Part shown: piece after piece, positions 1 through 10,607 of the stretch | How the letters are laid out: the number at the start of each line of letters is the position of its first letter | Position numbering within the stretch: the stretch's first letter is position 1 | Source of the DNA: Roseomonas aerilata DSM 19363 | GTDB taxonomy: Bacteria > Pseudomonadota > Alphaproteobacteria > Acetobacterales > Acetobacteraceae | Direction of reading: 5' to 3' | Assembly (NCBI RefSeq): GCF_000711725.1 | Contig: NZ_JONP01000004.1 | Span: 124,001 to 188,000 of the forward strand | Length of the DNA: 64,000 bases | Position numbers and translations under genes: made by a program | The notes under the pieces: generated by a model | Told to the model about the DNA's origin: nothing | What the model saw: only the letters and a program-made list of their open reading frames with translations | Databases searched by the model: none

Positions 1-1307
<1,307 letters not shown>

Positions 1308-1327
1308 TCATAGCAAGCGTTTGGGCG

Positions 1328-1388
1328 CCGCGGCCAGGGGCCGCGGACGCAGGGAAGGCATGCGCGGCCCCTCCTTGCGAAGGGCCGC
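1328..1388 (-). terminator. Two GC-rich hairpins between secG and pyrG
   Basis: Two inverted repeats lie just after the secG stop. One pairs 1364-1370 (GCGGCCC) with 1382-1388; the other is a perfect 8-bp stem, CCGCGGCC at 1328-1335 with 1339-1346 and a 3-base loop. Neither is followed by a T-run on the minus strand, so this is not a textbook intrinsic terminator. It could weaken read-through into pyrG or protect the secG 3' end. Function is inference. Confidence 0.3.
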
Positions 1389-1400
1389 CGGTGGAACGGG

Positions 1401-1772
1401 TTAGTTGTTCGGAACGCTCGGCGCCGGCGGCAGCGCGGGCAGCGACGGGGCGGCAGGTGTGCCACCGGCGGCGGGCGCGCCGCCGGGCGCGGCACCCGGC
1501 GCGGCGGAGGGCGGCGGCGCGTCGAAGATGGAGCGCTGCCGCCCCGTCCCCTGGTTCATCAGCCCGAGCGCAAGGGCGAGCGCCATGAAGATGGCCGCCA
1601 GCACCCCCGTCGCCCGCGTCAGCAGATTCGCGGTCCCCCGCCCGGACATGAAGCTGCCCATGCCCTGGGAGGAGCCGATGCCCAGCCCGCCGCCCTCGCT
1701 GCGCTGAAGCAGCACCACCCCGATCAGGGCGGCGGCGACAAAGAAGTGCAGAACGAGGAGGACGGTGATCAT
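1401..1772 (-). CDS. secG: Preprotein translocase subunit SecG
   Basis: SecG is the small auxiliary subunit of the SecYEG channel and assists SecA-driven export across the inner membrane. The 123-residue product has the family layout: a first membrane helix (about residues 2-22), the conserved cytoplasmic loop with LLQRSEGGGLGIGSSQG and MGSFMSGRGTANLLTR, then a second helix (about 55-72). The C-terminal ~45 residues are Ala/Pro/Gly-rich and variable, as is common in alphaproteobacterial SecG. It sits between tpiA and pyrG on the minus strand, the usual alphaproteobacterial order. The tail is low-complexity, so only the first ~75 residues support the call. Confidence 0.93.
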   Translation of the reverse strand: MITVLLVLHFFVAAALIGVVLLQRSEGGGLGIGSSQGMGSFMSGRGTANLLTRATGVLAAIFMALALALGLMNQGTGRQRSIFDAPPPSAAPGAAPGGAPAAGGTPAAPSLPALPPAPSVPNN

Positions 1773-1803
1773 GGCGGCCGGGTTCTAGCCCCGTTACGTC
1801 CCT

Positions 1804-1852
1804 GGGGGGAAGGGCAAAGCCCTCCCCGGGGGGGAAGGGCAAAGCCCTCCCC
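1804..1852. repeat. Tandem pair of 24-bp palindromes between tpiA and secG
   Basis: Two identical 24-base units, 1804-1827 and 1829-1852, each read GGGGGGAAGGGC-AAA-GCCCTCCCC and fold into a GC-rich hairpin with an AAA loop. They fill the short gap between the tpiA stop (1870) and the secG start (1772). The core AGGGC-N3-GCCCT recurs in a different hairpin near 11477-11495. No T-run follows. The unit resembles a REP-like intergenic palindrome or a transcription-tuning element; which one cannot be told from one locus. Confidence 0.55.
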
Positions 1853-1869
1853 GCGTTAGGAGCAGCCCT

Positions 1870-2628
1870 TCAGGCCGGCACCGCCGCCGCAATCGCCAGG
1901 AAATCCGCCGCCTTCAGGCTCGCCCCACCGACCAGCGCGCCGTCCACATTCGCCAGCGCCAGGATGGAAGCGGCATTGGAGGGCTTCACCGAACCGCCAT
2001 AGAGCAGCCGCGTCGTCCCGCCCTGCCCCGGAAACCGCGCCACCAGCTCCGCCCGCATCCGCGCGTGCATGGCCACGATGTCCCCCTCGGTGGGCGTGCG
2101 GCCGGTTCCGATGGCCCAGACGGGCTCGTAGGCCACCACGCCCTTGGCCTCCGTGAAGCCCTCGGGCAGGGAGCCCGCGATCTGCGCGGCCACCACCGCC
2201 TCCGCCTCGCCCGAATCGCGCTGGGCCTCGGTCTCGCCCACGCAGACCACGGGGATCAGCCCCGCCTCGATCGCGGCCCCGGCCTTGGCCTTCACCAGGA
2301 CATCGGTCTCGCCCCGGTCCGCCCGCCGCTCGGAATGGCCGAGGATGACGAAGGCGCAGCCGGCATCGGACAGCATGGCGGCAGACACGTCACCGGTATG
2401 GGCGCCGTTCGGCTCCGCCGCGCAGTCCTGCCCGCCGATCGCGACGGCCTTCCAGCCCATCGAGGCCGCGGCGACGTGGAGGTGGACGAAGGGCGGGCAG
2501 ATCAGCAGGTCCGCCCCGCGAACCCCCTCCAGCCCGGCGCGCACGCCCTCGGCGAGGGCGGCCGCCTCGCGCAGCGTGCCGTTCATCTTCCAGTTGCCGG
2601 CGATGAGGGGGCGGACTCCGGGCGTCAT
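1870..2628 (-). CDS. tpiA: Triosephosphate isomerase
   Basis: TpiA interconverts dihydroxyacetone phosphate and glyceraldehyde 3-phosphate in glycolysis and gluconeogenesis. The 252-residue length is normal for the TIM-barrel family. Catalytic residues are visible: Lys14 in GNWKMNG, His98 in ILGHSERR, Glu168 in [12 protein letters not shown], and the phosphate-binding [11 protein letters not shown] near the C-terminus. ATG at 2628 is preceded by the ribosome-binding site AGGAGAG about six bases upstream. It heads the minus-strand series tpiA-secG-pyrG and is divergent from the PpiD-like gene. Confidence 0.98.
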   Translation of the reverse strand: MTPGVRPLIAGNWKMNGTLREAAALAEGVRAGLEGVRGADLLICPPFVHLHVAAASMGWKAVAIGGQDCAAEPNGAHTGDVSAAMLSDAGCAFVILGHSERRADRGETDVLVKAKAGAAIEAGLIPVVCVGETEAQRDSGEAEAVVAAQIAGSLPEGFTEAKGVVAYEPVWAIGTGRTPTEGDIVAMHARMRAELVARFPGQGGTTRLLYGGSVKPSNAASILALANVDGALVGGASLKAADFLAIAAAVPA

Positions 2629-2672
2629 GATCTCTCTCCTGGGTTCGGCGCCGCGTATCGGGGTGCCCAGCT

Positions 2673-2695
2673 TTTGGCAACCGGCCGTTTGGCAA
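2673..2695. promoter_or_regulatory. Direct repeat TTTGGCAA-N7-TTTGGCAA in the tpiA/ppiD divergent region
   Basis: Two exact 8-base copies (2673-2680 and 2688-2695) are 15 bp apart start to start, in the 123-bp region between divergent tpiA and the PpiD-like gene. On the minus strand each contains TTGCCA, which could act as a -35 hexamer for tpiA, but no convincing -10 follows. A tandem operator is the other reading. No regulator can be named. Confidence 0.3.
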
Positions 2696-2751
2696 GGGGC
2701 CCCGGTTGCGCTACGGGCTGCGCCTTCTCCCGCCTTCAGGTCTCAACGCCA

Positions 2752-4650
2752 ATGATCACCGCGTTCCGCCGCCTCGCCGGCACCTGGTTCGCCAAGGGCC
2801 TGTTCATCCTCCTGGTGCTGTCCTTCGGCATCTGGGGCATCGAGGACGTCGTCCGGAACTTCGGGCGGGACAACGCGGTGGCGCGCGTCGGCGGCCAGCC
2901 GATCGAGCTGACCGAAGCCCAGAACGCCGCCCGGCGCGAGGGCCAGCGCATCCAGCGCGAGCTCGGCCCGCGCTTCGAGCCGAACGACGCCTTCCGCAAC
3001 GCCGTGGCCCGCCAGGCGCTGGAGAACCTCATCGCCGGCCGCGCGCAGGGGCTGGAGGCGCGCCGCATGGGCGTCGGCGTCTCGGTGGACGCGATCCGCG
3101 CCTATACCTTCTCCATCCCCTCCTTCCAGGGCGCGGACGGCCGCTTCAACCCGCTGATCCTGAACCAGTTCCTGCGCCAGAACGACCTGAGCGAGGCCGA
3201 CTTCACCCGCCTCGTCGCCTCCGACCTCGAGCGCCAGCAGCTCATCGGCGCGGTGCGGGCCGGCGCCCGCTCTCCGGAGGTCCTGACCCGCCAGCTCCTC
3301 GCCTTCGCGGAGGAGAAGCGCAGCGCCGACGTGGCCGAGTTCCCGCTGCTGAGCGCCCCCGAGGTGCCCGAGCCGACCGAGGCGCAGCTCACCCGCTTCC
3401 ACGAGAACAACCCCGCCCAGTTCTCCTCCCCCGAGTACCGGGAAGCCGCCCTGGCCCTCCTCACGCCCGAGGTGCTGCTGCCCCGCGTGACCGTGACCGA
3501 CGCCGAGATCGATGCGGGGCTCGACGCCGAGCGCGAGCGGAGCGGCACGCCCGAGCGCCGCACGGTCGAGCAGGCCCTCGTCTCCACGAAGGAGGCGGCG
3601 GACGCGATCCGCACCGCCTGGCAGGGCGGCGCCGACCTCGCGACCATCAAGGCCCAGGCCGAGGCCGCCGGCGGCTCCGCTCTCGAGATGGGGACGGTCA
3701 CGCGGGCCGAGATGCCCGTCGAGAACCTCGCCGCCGCCGTCTTCGGCGCCCCCGAGGGCGGCGTGGCCGAGCCGGTGCAGAGCCCCTTCGGCTGGCACGT
3801 CATGAAGGTGACGGCGATCCAGCCCGGCGCCGAGCCGCCGCTGGACGAGCTGCGCGCCCGCACCCGGCAGTCGCTGGCGCTCGAAAAAGCCGCCGACATG
3901 ACCTTCGAGGAGGCGAACAAGCTGGAGGACGCGCTCTCCTCCGGCGCGACGGTGGAGGAAGCCGCCCAGCGCTTCGGGCTCACCCCCGCCCGCGTGACGG
4001 TGGACAAGGAGGGCAACGGCCGCGACGGCCGCCGCGTGGAGCTGCCCGGCGGCCCCGCCGCCCGCGCCGCCGTGCTGGAGGCGATCTTCGCCAGCCCCGT
4101 CGGCAGCGGCCCGCGCGTGGCCGAGGCCGCCGGCAGCTTCGTCGCGCTCGACGTGCCCAGCTCCACCCCCGCCGCCCTCCGGCCCTTCGCGACGGTCGAG
4201 GCCGAGGTGCGCCGCGCCTGGACCCTCGACGCCCGCCGCCGCGCCCAGGAGGAGCGGGCCGCCGCCCTCCTCGCTGCCGCGCAGGGCGGCAAGGACTTCG
4301 CCGAGGCCGCGCGCGAGGCGGGCGTGGAGCCCGTCCGCATGGGCCCCGCGCTTCGTGATCCCCAGGCCGCCACCCCCGGCGGCATCCCGCCGGAGCTGCT
4401 GCCCGGCCTCTTCGCCGCCAAGCCCGGCGAGGTGACGATGGCCGCCACCGCCGCCGGCTTCGCCGTCGCGCGCCTGGCCGAGGTCGTGGCGGCGGATGTC
4501 GCGGCCGACACCGCCGGCCTCGCCCGGGTGAAGGGCGAGGTGGAGGGAACCATGCAGGACGACCTGGAGGCGCAGTTCGCCGCCGCCCTCCGCGCCCGCG
4601 CCAACGTCACCATCAACCCCGCCATGCTGGAGCAGGTCGCCGGGCGATGA
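2752..4650 (+). CDS. PpiD-like periplasmic peptidyl-prolyl isomerase/chaperone
   Basis: The 632-residue protein has a short cytosolic N-terminus, one membrane helix (about residues 14-31, [19 protein letters not shown]) and a large periplasmic part, the PpiD arrangement. A SurA_N-like helical region (about 40-220) precedes a parvulin-type domain (about 255-370) with [11 protein letters not shown]-like sequence at its end, then a second helical region. PpiD-type proteins hold exported outer-membrane proteins near the Sec channel; isomerase activity is often weak. ATG at 2752 is chosen because the membrane anchor starts there; the frame is open further upstream but that part looks like antisense of tpiA. 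It overlaps trpE by ATGA. This genome may call it SurA-like; the single N-terminal anchor favours PpiD. Confidence 0.85.
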   Translation: MITAFRRLAGTWFAKGLFILLVLSFGIWGIEDVVRNFGRDNAVARVGGQPIELTEAQNAARREGQRIQRELGPRFEPNDAFRNAVARQALENLIAGRAQGLEARRMGVGVSVDAIRAYTFSIPSFQGADGRFNPLILNQFLRQNDLSEADFTRLVASDLERQQLIGAVRAGARSPEVLTRQLLAFAEEKRSADVAEFPLLSAPEVPEPTEAQLTRFHENNPAQFSSPEYREAALALLTPEVLLPRVTVTDAEIDAGLDAERERSGTPERRTVEQALVSTKEAADAIRTAWQGGADLATIKAQAEAAGGSALEMGTVTRAEMPVENLAAAVFGAPEGGVAEPVQSPFGWHVMKVTAIQPGAEPPLDELRARTRQSLALEKAADMTFEEANKLEDALSSGATVEEAAQRFGLTPARVTVDKEGNGRDGRRVELPGGPAARAAVLEAIFASPVGSGPRVAEAAGSFVALDVPSSTPAALRPFATVEAEVRRAWTLDARRRAQEERAAALLAAAQGGKDFAEAAREAGVEPVRMGPALRDPQAATPGGIPPELLPGLFAAKPGEVTMAATAAGFAVARLAEVVAADVAADTAGLARVKGEVEGTMQDDLEAQFAAALRARANVTINPAMLEQVAGR

Positions 4651-6164
4651 GCGGAACCGAGCAGGGCTACGCCGCCTTCGCCGAGGCGCACGCCGCCGGC
4701 CGCGGCCAGGTCGTCTGGCGCGAGCGCGTGGCGGACCTCGACACGCCCGTCGGCGCCTTCCTGAAGCTTGCCGAGGGCCGGCCGAACACCTTCCTGCTCG
4801 AAAGCGTGGAAGGCGGGCAGAGCCGCGGCCGCTACTCCGTGATCGGCCTCGCGCCCGACCTCGTCTGGCGCTGCCGGGACGGGCGGGCCGAGATCAACCG
4901 TCACGCCCTCTCGGCCCCCCACGCCTTCGCGCCCGAGGAGGCCGCGCCGCTCGACAGCCTCCGCGCCCTCATCGCCGCCTGCCGCATGGACCTGCCCCAG
5001 GGCTTGCCGCCCCCCGCCGCCGGTCTCTTCGGCTATCTCGGCTACGACATGGTGCGGGAGATGGAGCGCCTGCCCACCCGCACGCCCGACGTGCTCGGCA
5101 TCCCCGACGCCATCCTCGGCCGCCCCACCCTCATCGCCGTCTTCGACCATGTGCGGGACGTGCTGACCCTCTGCGCCCCGGTCCACGCCGACCATGGCGA
5201 GACGGCGCGGGCCGCCTGGGAAGCGGCGCAGGCGCGGCTGGACGAGGCCGAGGCCGCGCTCGACCGCCCCGTGCCGCGCGCCGCACCGCCGGCCGCCCTT
5301 CCCGCCCCCGGCGCACCTTCCTCCAACTTCACGAAGGAGGGGTTCATGGCGGCGGTGGAGCGCGGGAAGGAGCTCATCGCGGCGGGCGATGCCTTCCAGA
5401 TCGTGCTCAGCCAGCGCTTCCAGGCGCCCTTCGCCCTGCCGCCCTTCGCGCTCTACCGGGCGCTGCGGCGGCTCAACCCCGCGCCCTTCCTCTTCCACTT
5501 CGACTTCGGCGGCTTCGCGGCCGTCGGCGCCAGCCCCGAGATCCTCGTCCGGCTGCGCGACGGCACCGTCACCGTCCGCCCCCTCGCCGGCACCCGCCGC
5601 CGCGGCGCGACGCCCGAGGAGGACGCGGCGCTGGAGAAGGAACTGCTGGCCGACCCAAAGGAGCGGGCCGAACACCTCATGCTTCTCGACCTCGGCCGCA
5701 ACGATGTCGGCCGCGTGTCGGAGATCGGCAGCGTGCGGGTCACCGCCCAGTTCGGGATCGAGCGCTACAGCCAGGTCATGCATATCGGCAGCGAGGTGCA
5801 GGGCCGCCTGCGCCCCGGCCTCTCCGCCCTCGATGCCCTGGCCGCCGGCTTCCCGGCCGGCACCCTCTCCGGCGCGCCCAAGGTGCGGGCGATGGAGATC
5901 ATCGAGGAGACCGAGCCCTCCCGCCGCGGCGTCTATGCCGGCTGCTTCGGCTATTTCGGCGCCGACGGTGGGATGGATACCTGCATCGGTCTGCGGATGG
6001 CGCTGGTGAAGGACGGCGTCATGTCCGTGCAGGCCGGGGCCGGCGTGGTGGCGGACAGCGACCCGGAGGCGGAATACGAGGAAACGCGCCAGAAGGCCCG
6101 CGCCCTCTTCCGCGCGGCGGAGGAGGCGGTGCGCTTCGCCGCCGTCCACAAGCGCGGCGGGTAG
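4647..6164 (+). CDS. trpE: Anthranilate synthase component I
   Basis: TrpE converts chorismate plus ammonia, supplied by TrpG, to anthranilate, the first step of tryptophan synthesis. The 505-residue length fits. The N-terminal part carries LLES followed by GRYSVIG, typical of the tryptophan feedback site. The C-terminal chorismate-binding half has [45 protein letters not shown] and GIGLR-type (CIGLRMAL) motifs. The start overlaps the PpiD-like stop (ATGA). This leaves no room for a leader-peptide attenuator immediately upstream, so regulation is probably by feedback or from a distal promoter. trpG follows after 91 bases. Confidence 0.97.
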   Translation: MSGTEQGYAAFAEAHAAGRGQVVWRERVADLDTPVGAFLKLAEGRPNTFLLESVEGGQSRGRYSVIGLAPDLVWRCRDGRAEINRHALSAPHAFAPEEAAPLDSLRALIAACRMDLPQGLPPPAAGLFGYLGYDMVREMERLPTRTPDVLGIPDAILGRPTLIAVFDHVRDVLTLCAPVHADHGETARAAWEAAQARLDEAEAALDRPVPRAAPPAALPAPGAPSSNFTKEGFMAAVERGKELIAAGDAFQIVLSQRFQAPFALPPFALYRALRRLNPAPFLFHFDFGGFAAVGASPEILVRLRDGTVTVRPLAGTRRRGATPEEDAALEKELLADPKERAEHLMLLDLGRNDVGRVSEIGSVRVTAQFGIERYSQVMHIGSEVQGRLRPGLSALDALAAGFPAGTLSGAPKVRAMEIIEETEPSRRGVYAGCFGYFGADGGMDTCIGLRMALVKDGVMSVQAGAGVVADSDPEAEYEETRQKARALFRAAEEAVRFAAVHKRGG

Positions 6165-6255
6165 GGGCGGCCCACCACCCGCGGCCATGCGCCGGCTGCA
6201 GGGCACCTCGGCCCGGCTTGACCCGCGCCGGTCCCTCGGCCGAAGTGAGGGCGCC

Positions 6256-6876
6256 ATGATCCTGCTCATCGACAACTACGACAGCTTCACCTTCAACCTC
6301 GTCCACTTCCTGGGGGAGCTGGGCGCGGAGGTGGAAGTCTGGCGCAACGACAGCCTGTCGGTGGATCAGGCGCTGGAGATGCGGCCGAGCGCCATCGTGC
6401 TCTCCCCCGGCCCCTGCACCCCGAACGAGGCGGGCATCTGCCTCGACCTCATCGGCGCGGCCTCGACGAAGGGCGTGCCGCTCTTCGGGGTCTGCCTCGG
6501 GCACCAGGCGATCGGGCAGGCCTTCGGCGGCACGGTGGTGCGCGCCCCTCAGCCGGTGCACGGCAAGGTGCACGAGATCACCCACGGCAACACGGACGTC
6601 TTCTCCGGCCTTCCCTCCCCCTTCCAGGCCACGCGCTACCACTCCCTCGTCGTCCGCCGCGACGACCTGCCCGAGCAGCTTGCGGTTACGGCGGAGACGG
6701 CGGACGGGCTGATCATGGGCCTCGCCCATCGCGACCTGCCGGTCTGGGGCGTGCAGTTCCACCCGGAGAGCATCGCCTCCGCCCACGGCCACGACATCCT
6801 GTCGAATATGATGCGCCTCTCCGGCATCAACCTTCCGCCGGCTGGACAAGCCGCTTCGCGATCGCGGGCGGCCTGA
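6256..6876 (+). CDS. trpG: Anthranilate synthase component II (glutamine amidotransferase)
   Basis: TrpG hydrolyses glutamine and passes ammonia to TrpE. The 206-residue product starts [21 protein letters not shown], the canonical class I amidotransferase N-terminus, so ATG 6256 is chosen over an in-frame ATG at 6187 whose extra 23 residues look random. The triad is visible: Cys80 (GVCLGHQ), His169 and Glu171 (VQFHPESI). The oxyanion loop [11 protein letters not shown] is also present. The gene is 3 bases from trpD. The protein could also serve p-aminobenzoate synthase, as PabA/TrpG proteins sometimes do, but the trp context favours TrpG. Confidence 0.97.
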   Translation: MILLIDNYDSFTFNLVHFLGELGAEVEVWRNDSLSVDQALEMRPSAIVLSPGPCTPNEAGICLDLIGAASTKGVPLFGVCLGHQAIGQAFGGTVVRAPQPVHGKVHEITHGNTDVFSGLPSPFQATRYHSLVVRRDDLPEQLAVTAETADGLIMGLAHRDLPVWGVQFHPESIASAHGHDILSNMMRLSGINLPPAGQAASRSRAA

Positions 6877-6879
6877 GCC

Positions 6880-7887
6880 ATGTCCCTCAAGCCCGTCCTC
6901 GCCCGGCTCGCGGCGGGGGAGCGCCTTGCCGAGAGCGAGGCGGAATCGGCCTTCGGCACCGTCATGGCCGGCGAGGCCACGCCCGCCCAGATCGCGGGCC
7001 TGCTGATGGCCATGCGCGTGCGCGGGGAGACGGTCGCTGAGATGACCGGCGCGGTGCGGGCCATGCGCGCCCGCATGATCGCGGTGGAGGCGCCGGAGGG
7101 TGCCATCGACATCGTCGGCACGGGCGGCGACGCGGCCGGCACGCTGAATATCTCCACCGCCGCCGCCCTGGTGGTCGCTGGCGCCGGGGTGCCCGTCGCC
7201 AAGCACGGCAACCGCGCCCTTTCCTCCCGCTCCGGCGCCTCGGACGTGCTCTCGGCCCTCGGGGTGAACACGGATGTGCCCTTCGAGCGCCTGCCGGAGG
7301 TGATCCGCGAGGCCGGCATCTGCTTCCTCATGGCGCCCCGCCACCACGCGGCGCTGCGCCACGCCGCCGGACCCCGCATGGAACTGGCGACGCGCACCAT
7401 CTTCAACCTGCTGGGGCCGCTGACGAACCCCGCGCGGGTGCGGCGCCAGATGACCGGTGCCTTCGCCCCCCAGTGGCTGCGCCCCATGGCCGAAACCCTC
7501 GGCCGCATCGGAACGGAGCATGCCTGGCTCGTCCACGGCCAGGGGCTGGACGAGCTGACGGTCGCCGGCCCCTCCGATGTCGTGGAATTGAAGGGGGGCG
7601 TGATCCGGGAGTTCCAGGTCTCGCCCGAGGAAGCCGGCCTCTCCCGCCACCCCGCCGAGTCGCTTCGCGGCGGCGAGGCCGCGGAGAACGCGGAGGCGCT
7701 GATCGCCGTCCTGAAAGGGGAGACGGGGGGCTATCGCGACTGCGTCCTGCTGAACGCGGCCGCCGCCCTTCTTGTCGCAGGGCGCGCGGCGGACCTCCGG
7801 GCGGGGGCGGCGCTGGCCGCGGAATCCGTCGCCTCCGGTTCGGCCCTTGCCGCGTTGGAGCGGTTGCGGGCGGCCACCGCCGCCTGA
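6880..7887 (+). CDS. trpD: Anthranilate phosphoribosyltransferase
   Basis: TrpD joins anthranilate to PRPP to give phosphoribosyl-anthranilate. The 335-residue length is normal. The PRPP site GTGGD (residues 80-84), the KHGNRA loop (108-113) with the following SSRSGASD, and [31 protein letters not shown] are all conserved. The gene follows trpG by 3 bases and precedes trpC by 100 bases. No standalone monofunctional alternatives need be considered; a thymidine phosphorylase is excluded by the glycine-rich PRPP loop and context. Confidence 0.97.
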   Translation: MSLKPVLARLAAGERLAESEAESAFGTVMAGEATPAQIAGLLMAMRVRGETVAEMTGAVRAMRARMIAVEAPEGAIDIVGTGGDAAGTLNISTAAALVVAGAGVPVAKHGNRALSSRSGASDVLSALGVNTDVPFERLPEVIREAGICFLMAPRHHAALRHAAGPRMELATRTIFNLLGPLTNPARVRRQMTGAFAPQWLRPMAETLGRIGTEHAWLVHGQGLDELTVAGPSDVVELKGGVIREFQVSPEEAGLSRHPAESLRGGEAAENAEALIAVLKGETGGYRDCVLLNAAAALLVAGRAADLRAGAALAAESVASGSALAALERLRAATAA

Positions 7888-7987
7888 CCGCCCCTCTTGC
7901 TCCCTCGCGCGGGGATGGCTGCCCCGCGGCCGGGGCGCCCGCCTCCGCTTGACGCCGGGCGCGCATCGGCCCCAGGAACCGCGCATC

Positions 7988-8815
7988 ATGGACCAAACAT
8001 TCCCGGTAACCGACGCGCCCTTCTCGGACACGCTCCGGCAGATCCTTGAGGGAAAGCGCGCCGAGGTGGAGGCCCGCCGGGCGCAGTCCCCGCTGGCGGA
8101 GATGGAGAAACGGGCCCGGCACTCGCCGCCCGTGCGCCCCTTCACTGCCTCCCTCTGCCAGGCGGTGGCGGAGATGCGGATCGGGCTGATCGCCGAGATC
8201 AAGCGCGCCTCGCCCTCCGGTGGCCTCATCCGCGAGCCCTTCGACCCCGCCGGCATCGCCCAGGCCTACGAGGCGGCCGGCGCGTCCTGCCTCTCCGTCC
8301 TGACGGACGAGCCCTGGTTCCAGGGCACCACCGAGCACCTGCATCTGGCGCGCGAGGCGACGCGGCTGCCGGTGCTCCGCAAGGACTTCATGATCGACCC
8401 CTGGCAGGTCTTCGAGGCCCGGGCGATGGGCGCGGACGCCATCCTGATCATCATGGCCGCCCTGACCGACGCCGAGGCGGAGGTGCTGGAGGACGTGGCG
8501 CGCAGCCTCGACATGGGCGTCCTCGTCGAGGTGCACGACGAGAAGGAGTTGCAGCGCGCCCTCGGCCTCGAGACGCGGCTGATCGGCGTGAATAACCGCG
8601 ACCTCCGCTCCCTGAAGACCGACATCTCCGTCACCGAGCGCCTGGCGCCGCTGGTCCCCGCCGACCGCATCCCCGTGGCCGAGAGCGGCATCCGCACCCC
8701 CGCCGACGTGCGCCGCATGGCCGCCGCCGGCGCCCGCTGCCTGCTGGTGGGCGAGCACCTGCTGCGCCAGCCCGATCCCGGCGCCGCCGCGCGCGAGCTG
8801 GTGGGGGCGGCTTGA
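7988..8815 (+). CDS. trpC: Indole-3-glycerol phosphate synthase
   Basis: TrpC closes the ring of carboxyphenylamino-deoxyribulose phosphate to give indole-3-glycerol phosphate. The 275-residue monofunctional enzyme carries [12 protein letters not shown] (Glu70, Lys72), VLRKDFMID (Lys132) and GVNNRDL, the family's active-site strands. ATG 7988 fits the family's N-terminal helix; upstream in-frame sequence is antisense-like and lies in the trpD-trpC gap. The last codons overlap moaC (TTGA). trpF, trpB and trpA are not in the window, so the pathway is split in this genome. Confidence 0.96.
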   Translation: MDQTFPVTDAPFSDTLRQILEGKRAEVEARRAQSPLAEMEKRARHSPPVRPFTASLCQAVAEMRIGLIAEIKRASPSGGLIREPFDPAGIAQAYEAAGASCLSVLTDEPWFQGTTEHLHLAREATRLPVLRKDFMIDPWQVFEARAMGADAILIIMAALTDAEAEVLEDVARSLDMGVLVEVHDEKELQRALGLETRLIGVNNRDLRSLKTDISVTERLAPLVPADRIPVAESGIRTPADVRRMAAAGARCLLVGEHLLRQPDPGAAARELVGAA

Positions 8816-9288
8816 GCGGCCCCCTCACCCATTTCGACGCCGCCGGCCGGGCGGCGATGGTGGATGTCTCGGCCAAGCCCGAGACCGTGCGGGAGGCCAC
8901 CGCCCGCGGGCGGATCACCATGCGGCCCGAAACCCTGGCCCTGATTGCCGAGGGCCGCGCCGGCAAGGGCGACGTGCTGGGGGTCGCGCGCCTCGCCGGC
9001 ATCATGGCCGCCAAGCGCACGGCCGACCTTATTCCCCTCTGCCACCCCCTCTCCCTTTCCTCCGTCACGCTCGACCTGGAACTCGCCGAGCCCGACGCGG
9101 TGGAGATCGCGGCCACGGTCCGCACGGCCGGGCGGACGGGGGTCGAGATGGAGGCGATGACCGCCGTCAGCGTCGCCGCGCTGACCATCTACGACATGGT
9201 CAAGGCCGCGGACCGCGGCATGCGGATCGAGGCGGTGCGACTGGTCAGGAAGTCCGGCGGCAAGTCGGGCCTCTACGAGGCGCCCTGA
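8812..9288 (+). CDS. moaC: Cyclic pyranopterin monophosphate synthase MoaC
   Basis: MoaC, with MoaA, makes cyclic pyranopterin monophosphate, the first molybdenum-cofactor intermediate. The 158-residue length is typical. Signatures are [18 protein letters not shown] at the N-terminus, LIPLCHPL with catalytic His78, and [25 protein letters not shown] with the Lys-Ala-Ala-Asp active-site element. The start is TTG at 8812 within the trpC stop (TTGA overlap), supported by exact family alignment of the N-terminus from residue ~6. It overlaps moeA by one base, so trpC-moaC-moeA are translationally coupled. Confidence 0.96.
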   Translation: MSGPLTHFDAAGRAAMVDVSAKPETVREATARGRITMRPETLALIAEGRAGKGDVLGVARLAGIMAAKRTADLIPLCHPLSLSSVTLDLELAEPDAVEIAATVRTAGRTGVEMEAMTAVSVAALTIYDMVKAADRGMRIEAVRLVRKSGGKSGLYEAP

Positions 9289-10493
9289 TGATCGCCGTCT
9301 CGGAGGCGCTGGATCGCATCCTCGGGAATCTGACGCCCACCGGGGCGGAGACGGTGGCGCTGCCGGAGGGCCCGGGCCGCGTGCTCGCGCGCCCGCTGGA
9401 AGCCCGGCTGACCCAGCCGCCCACCGACGTGTCCGCCATGGACGGCTATGCGCTGCGTGCGGAGGACGCGGCCGTCGGCGCGCGCCTGCGCGTGATCGGC
9501 GCCTCGCCGGCCGGGCATCCTTTCGAGGGCAGCGTCGGTCCGGGCGAGGCGGTGCGGATCTTCACCGGCGGCGCCCTGCCGCCCGGCGCCGACGCCATCC
9601 TCCTGCAGGAGGACGCGAGCGCCGGGGACGGGCACGTCATCCCCACCGAGGCGCCGCGGGCCGGCCGCTGGATCCGGCGCGCCGGCCTCGACTTCCGCGC
9701 GGGCGACACCCTCCTCCCCGCCGGCCGCCGGCTGACGGCGCGCGACATCGGCCTCGCTGCCGCCGCCAACCATCCCTGGCTGCCGGTCCACCGCCGCCCG
9801 CGCATCGCGATCCTCGCGACCGGCGACGAGATCGTGTTGCCCGGCGAGGCACTGCCCCCCGGCGGCATTGTCTCCTCCAACGCCCACGCCCTCGCCGCCC
9901 TGATCCGGGCGGCGGGCGCGGAACCGCTGGTGCTGCCCATTGCGGGCGACGACCGCGAGGCCATCGCCGCCGCCGCCGGGGCCGCCGCGGGCTGCGACCT
10001 CATCGTCACCACCGGCGGGGCGAGCGTGGGCGAGCACGACCTGGTGCAGGCGGCGCTCAGCCCGCAGGGCTTCTCCCTCGACTTCTGGAAGATCGCCATG
10101 CGGCCGGGGAAGCCGCTGATCTGGGGCGGCCTGCGGGGCACGCCGCTGCTCGGCCTGCCGGGTAACCCCGTCTCGGCCATGGTCTGCGCCGTGGTCTTCC
10201 TCATTCCCGCTCTCCGCCGCCTCTCCGGCCTGCCGGCGGGCCCGGTGGAGACGCGCCACGGCCTTCTCGGCCGCGCCCTGGAGGCGAACGACCGCCGCCG
10301 GGACTACATCCGCGCCACCCTTTCGCGCGACGGGGAGGGCCGGGCGGTGGTCACGCCCTTTCCCCTGCAGGACAGCTCCATGCTGGCGACGCTGGCCAGG
10401 GCGGACGCGCTGATGATCCGCGCCCCGCATGCACCGGCGGCCGAAGCCGGCGCGCCGGTGGAGTTTGTGGAGCTCTCCTCCCTCGGCGTCTGA
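9288..10493 (+). CDS. moeA: Molybdopterin molybdenumtransferase MoeA
   Basis: MoeA inserts molybdate into adenylylated molybdopterin in the last step of cofactor assembly. The 401-residue protein shows SAMDGYAL, FTGGALPPGADAI, the long ILATGDEI and SSNAHALAALIRAAGAE region, TTGGASVGEHD, and MRPGKPLIWG followed by LGLPGNPVSA, all conserved. ATG 9288 overlaps the moaC stop as TGATG. It is the last gene before the lexA promoter. The rest of the Mo-cofactor genes (moaA, mogA, moaDE) are not in this window. Confidence 0.96.
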   Translation: MIAVSEALDRILGNLTPTGAETVALPEGPGRVLARPLEARLTQPPTDVSAMDGYALRAEDAAVGARLRVIGASPAGHPFEGSVGPGEAVRIFTGGALPPGADAILLQEDASAGDGHVIPTEAPRAGRWIRRAGLDFRAGDTLLPAGRRLTARDIGLAAAANHPWLPVHRRPRIAILATGDEIVLPGEALPPGGIVSSNAHALAALIRAAGAEPLVLPIAGDDREAIAAAAGAAAGCDLIVTTGGASVGEHDLVQAALSPQGFSLDFWKIAMRPGKPLIWGGLRGTPLLGLPGNPVSAMVCAVVFLIPALRRLSGLPAGPVETRHGLLGRALEANDRRRDYIRATLSRDGEGRAVVTPFPLQDSSMLATLARADALMIRAPHAPAAEAGAPVEFVELSSLGV

Positions 10494-10512
10494 GGCTCCT
10501 TGAGCGATGCCA

Positions 10513-10554
10513 TTGACCGACGCGGGAGAACTTTCATAGAACTCTCCCGTCGGT
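10513..10554 (+). promoter_or_regulatory. lexA promoter with SOS (LexA) box GAAC-N7-GAAC
   Basis: GAAC at 10528-10531 and GAAC at 10539-10542 are separated by seven bases, exactly the alphaproteobacterial LexA recognition pattern (GTTC-N7-GTTC read on the other strand). A sigma70-like promoter TTGACC (10513-10518), N18, TAGAAC (10537-10542) overlaps it, so bound LexA would block polymerase: autoregulation. The box is also framed by an inverted repeat (10516-10529 with 10543-10554, one bulge). The lexA ATG is 65 bases further down. Confidence 0.85.
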
Positions 10555-10607
10555 TGCCCGTTTGTTCGTGCAAGAGACCCCCCCGCCCCCAGGGAGACGC
10601 CCGGACC

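Noticed and set aside
2065-2751. Upstream in-frame extension of the PpiD-like gene
   Set aside because: This part is antisense to tpiA. The protein-like region starts at ATG 2752 with the membrane anchor.
3102-6275. 1057-codon open frame on the minus strand
   Set aside because: It runs antisense through the PpiD-like gene and trpE, has Ser/Arg/Ala-heavy random composition and no motif. Long antisense frames are expected at this GC content.
6019-8256. Long minus-strand frame across trpG and trpD
   Set aside because: Antisense composition. The plus-strand genes here have full family motifs.
10500-10607. Longer lexA start at 10500
   Set aside because: It would translate the promoter and SOS box, and the added residues have no family match.
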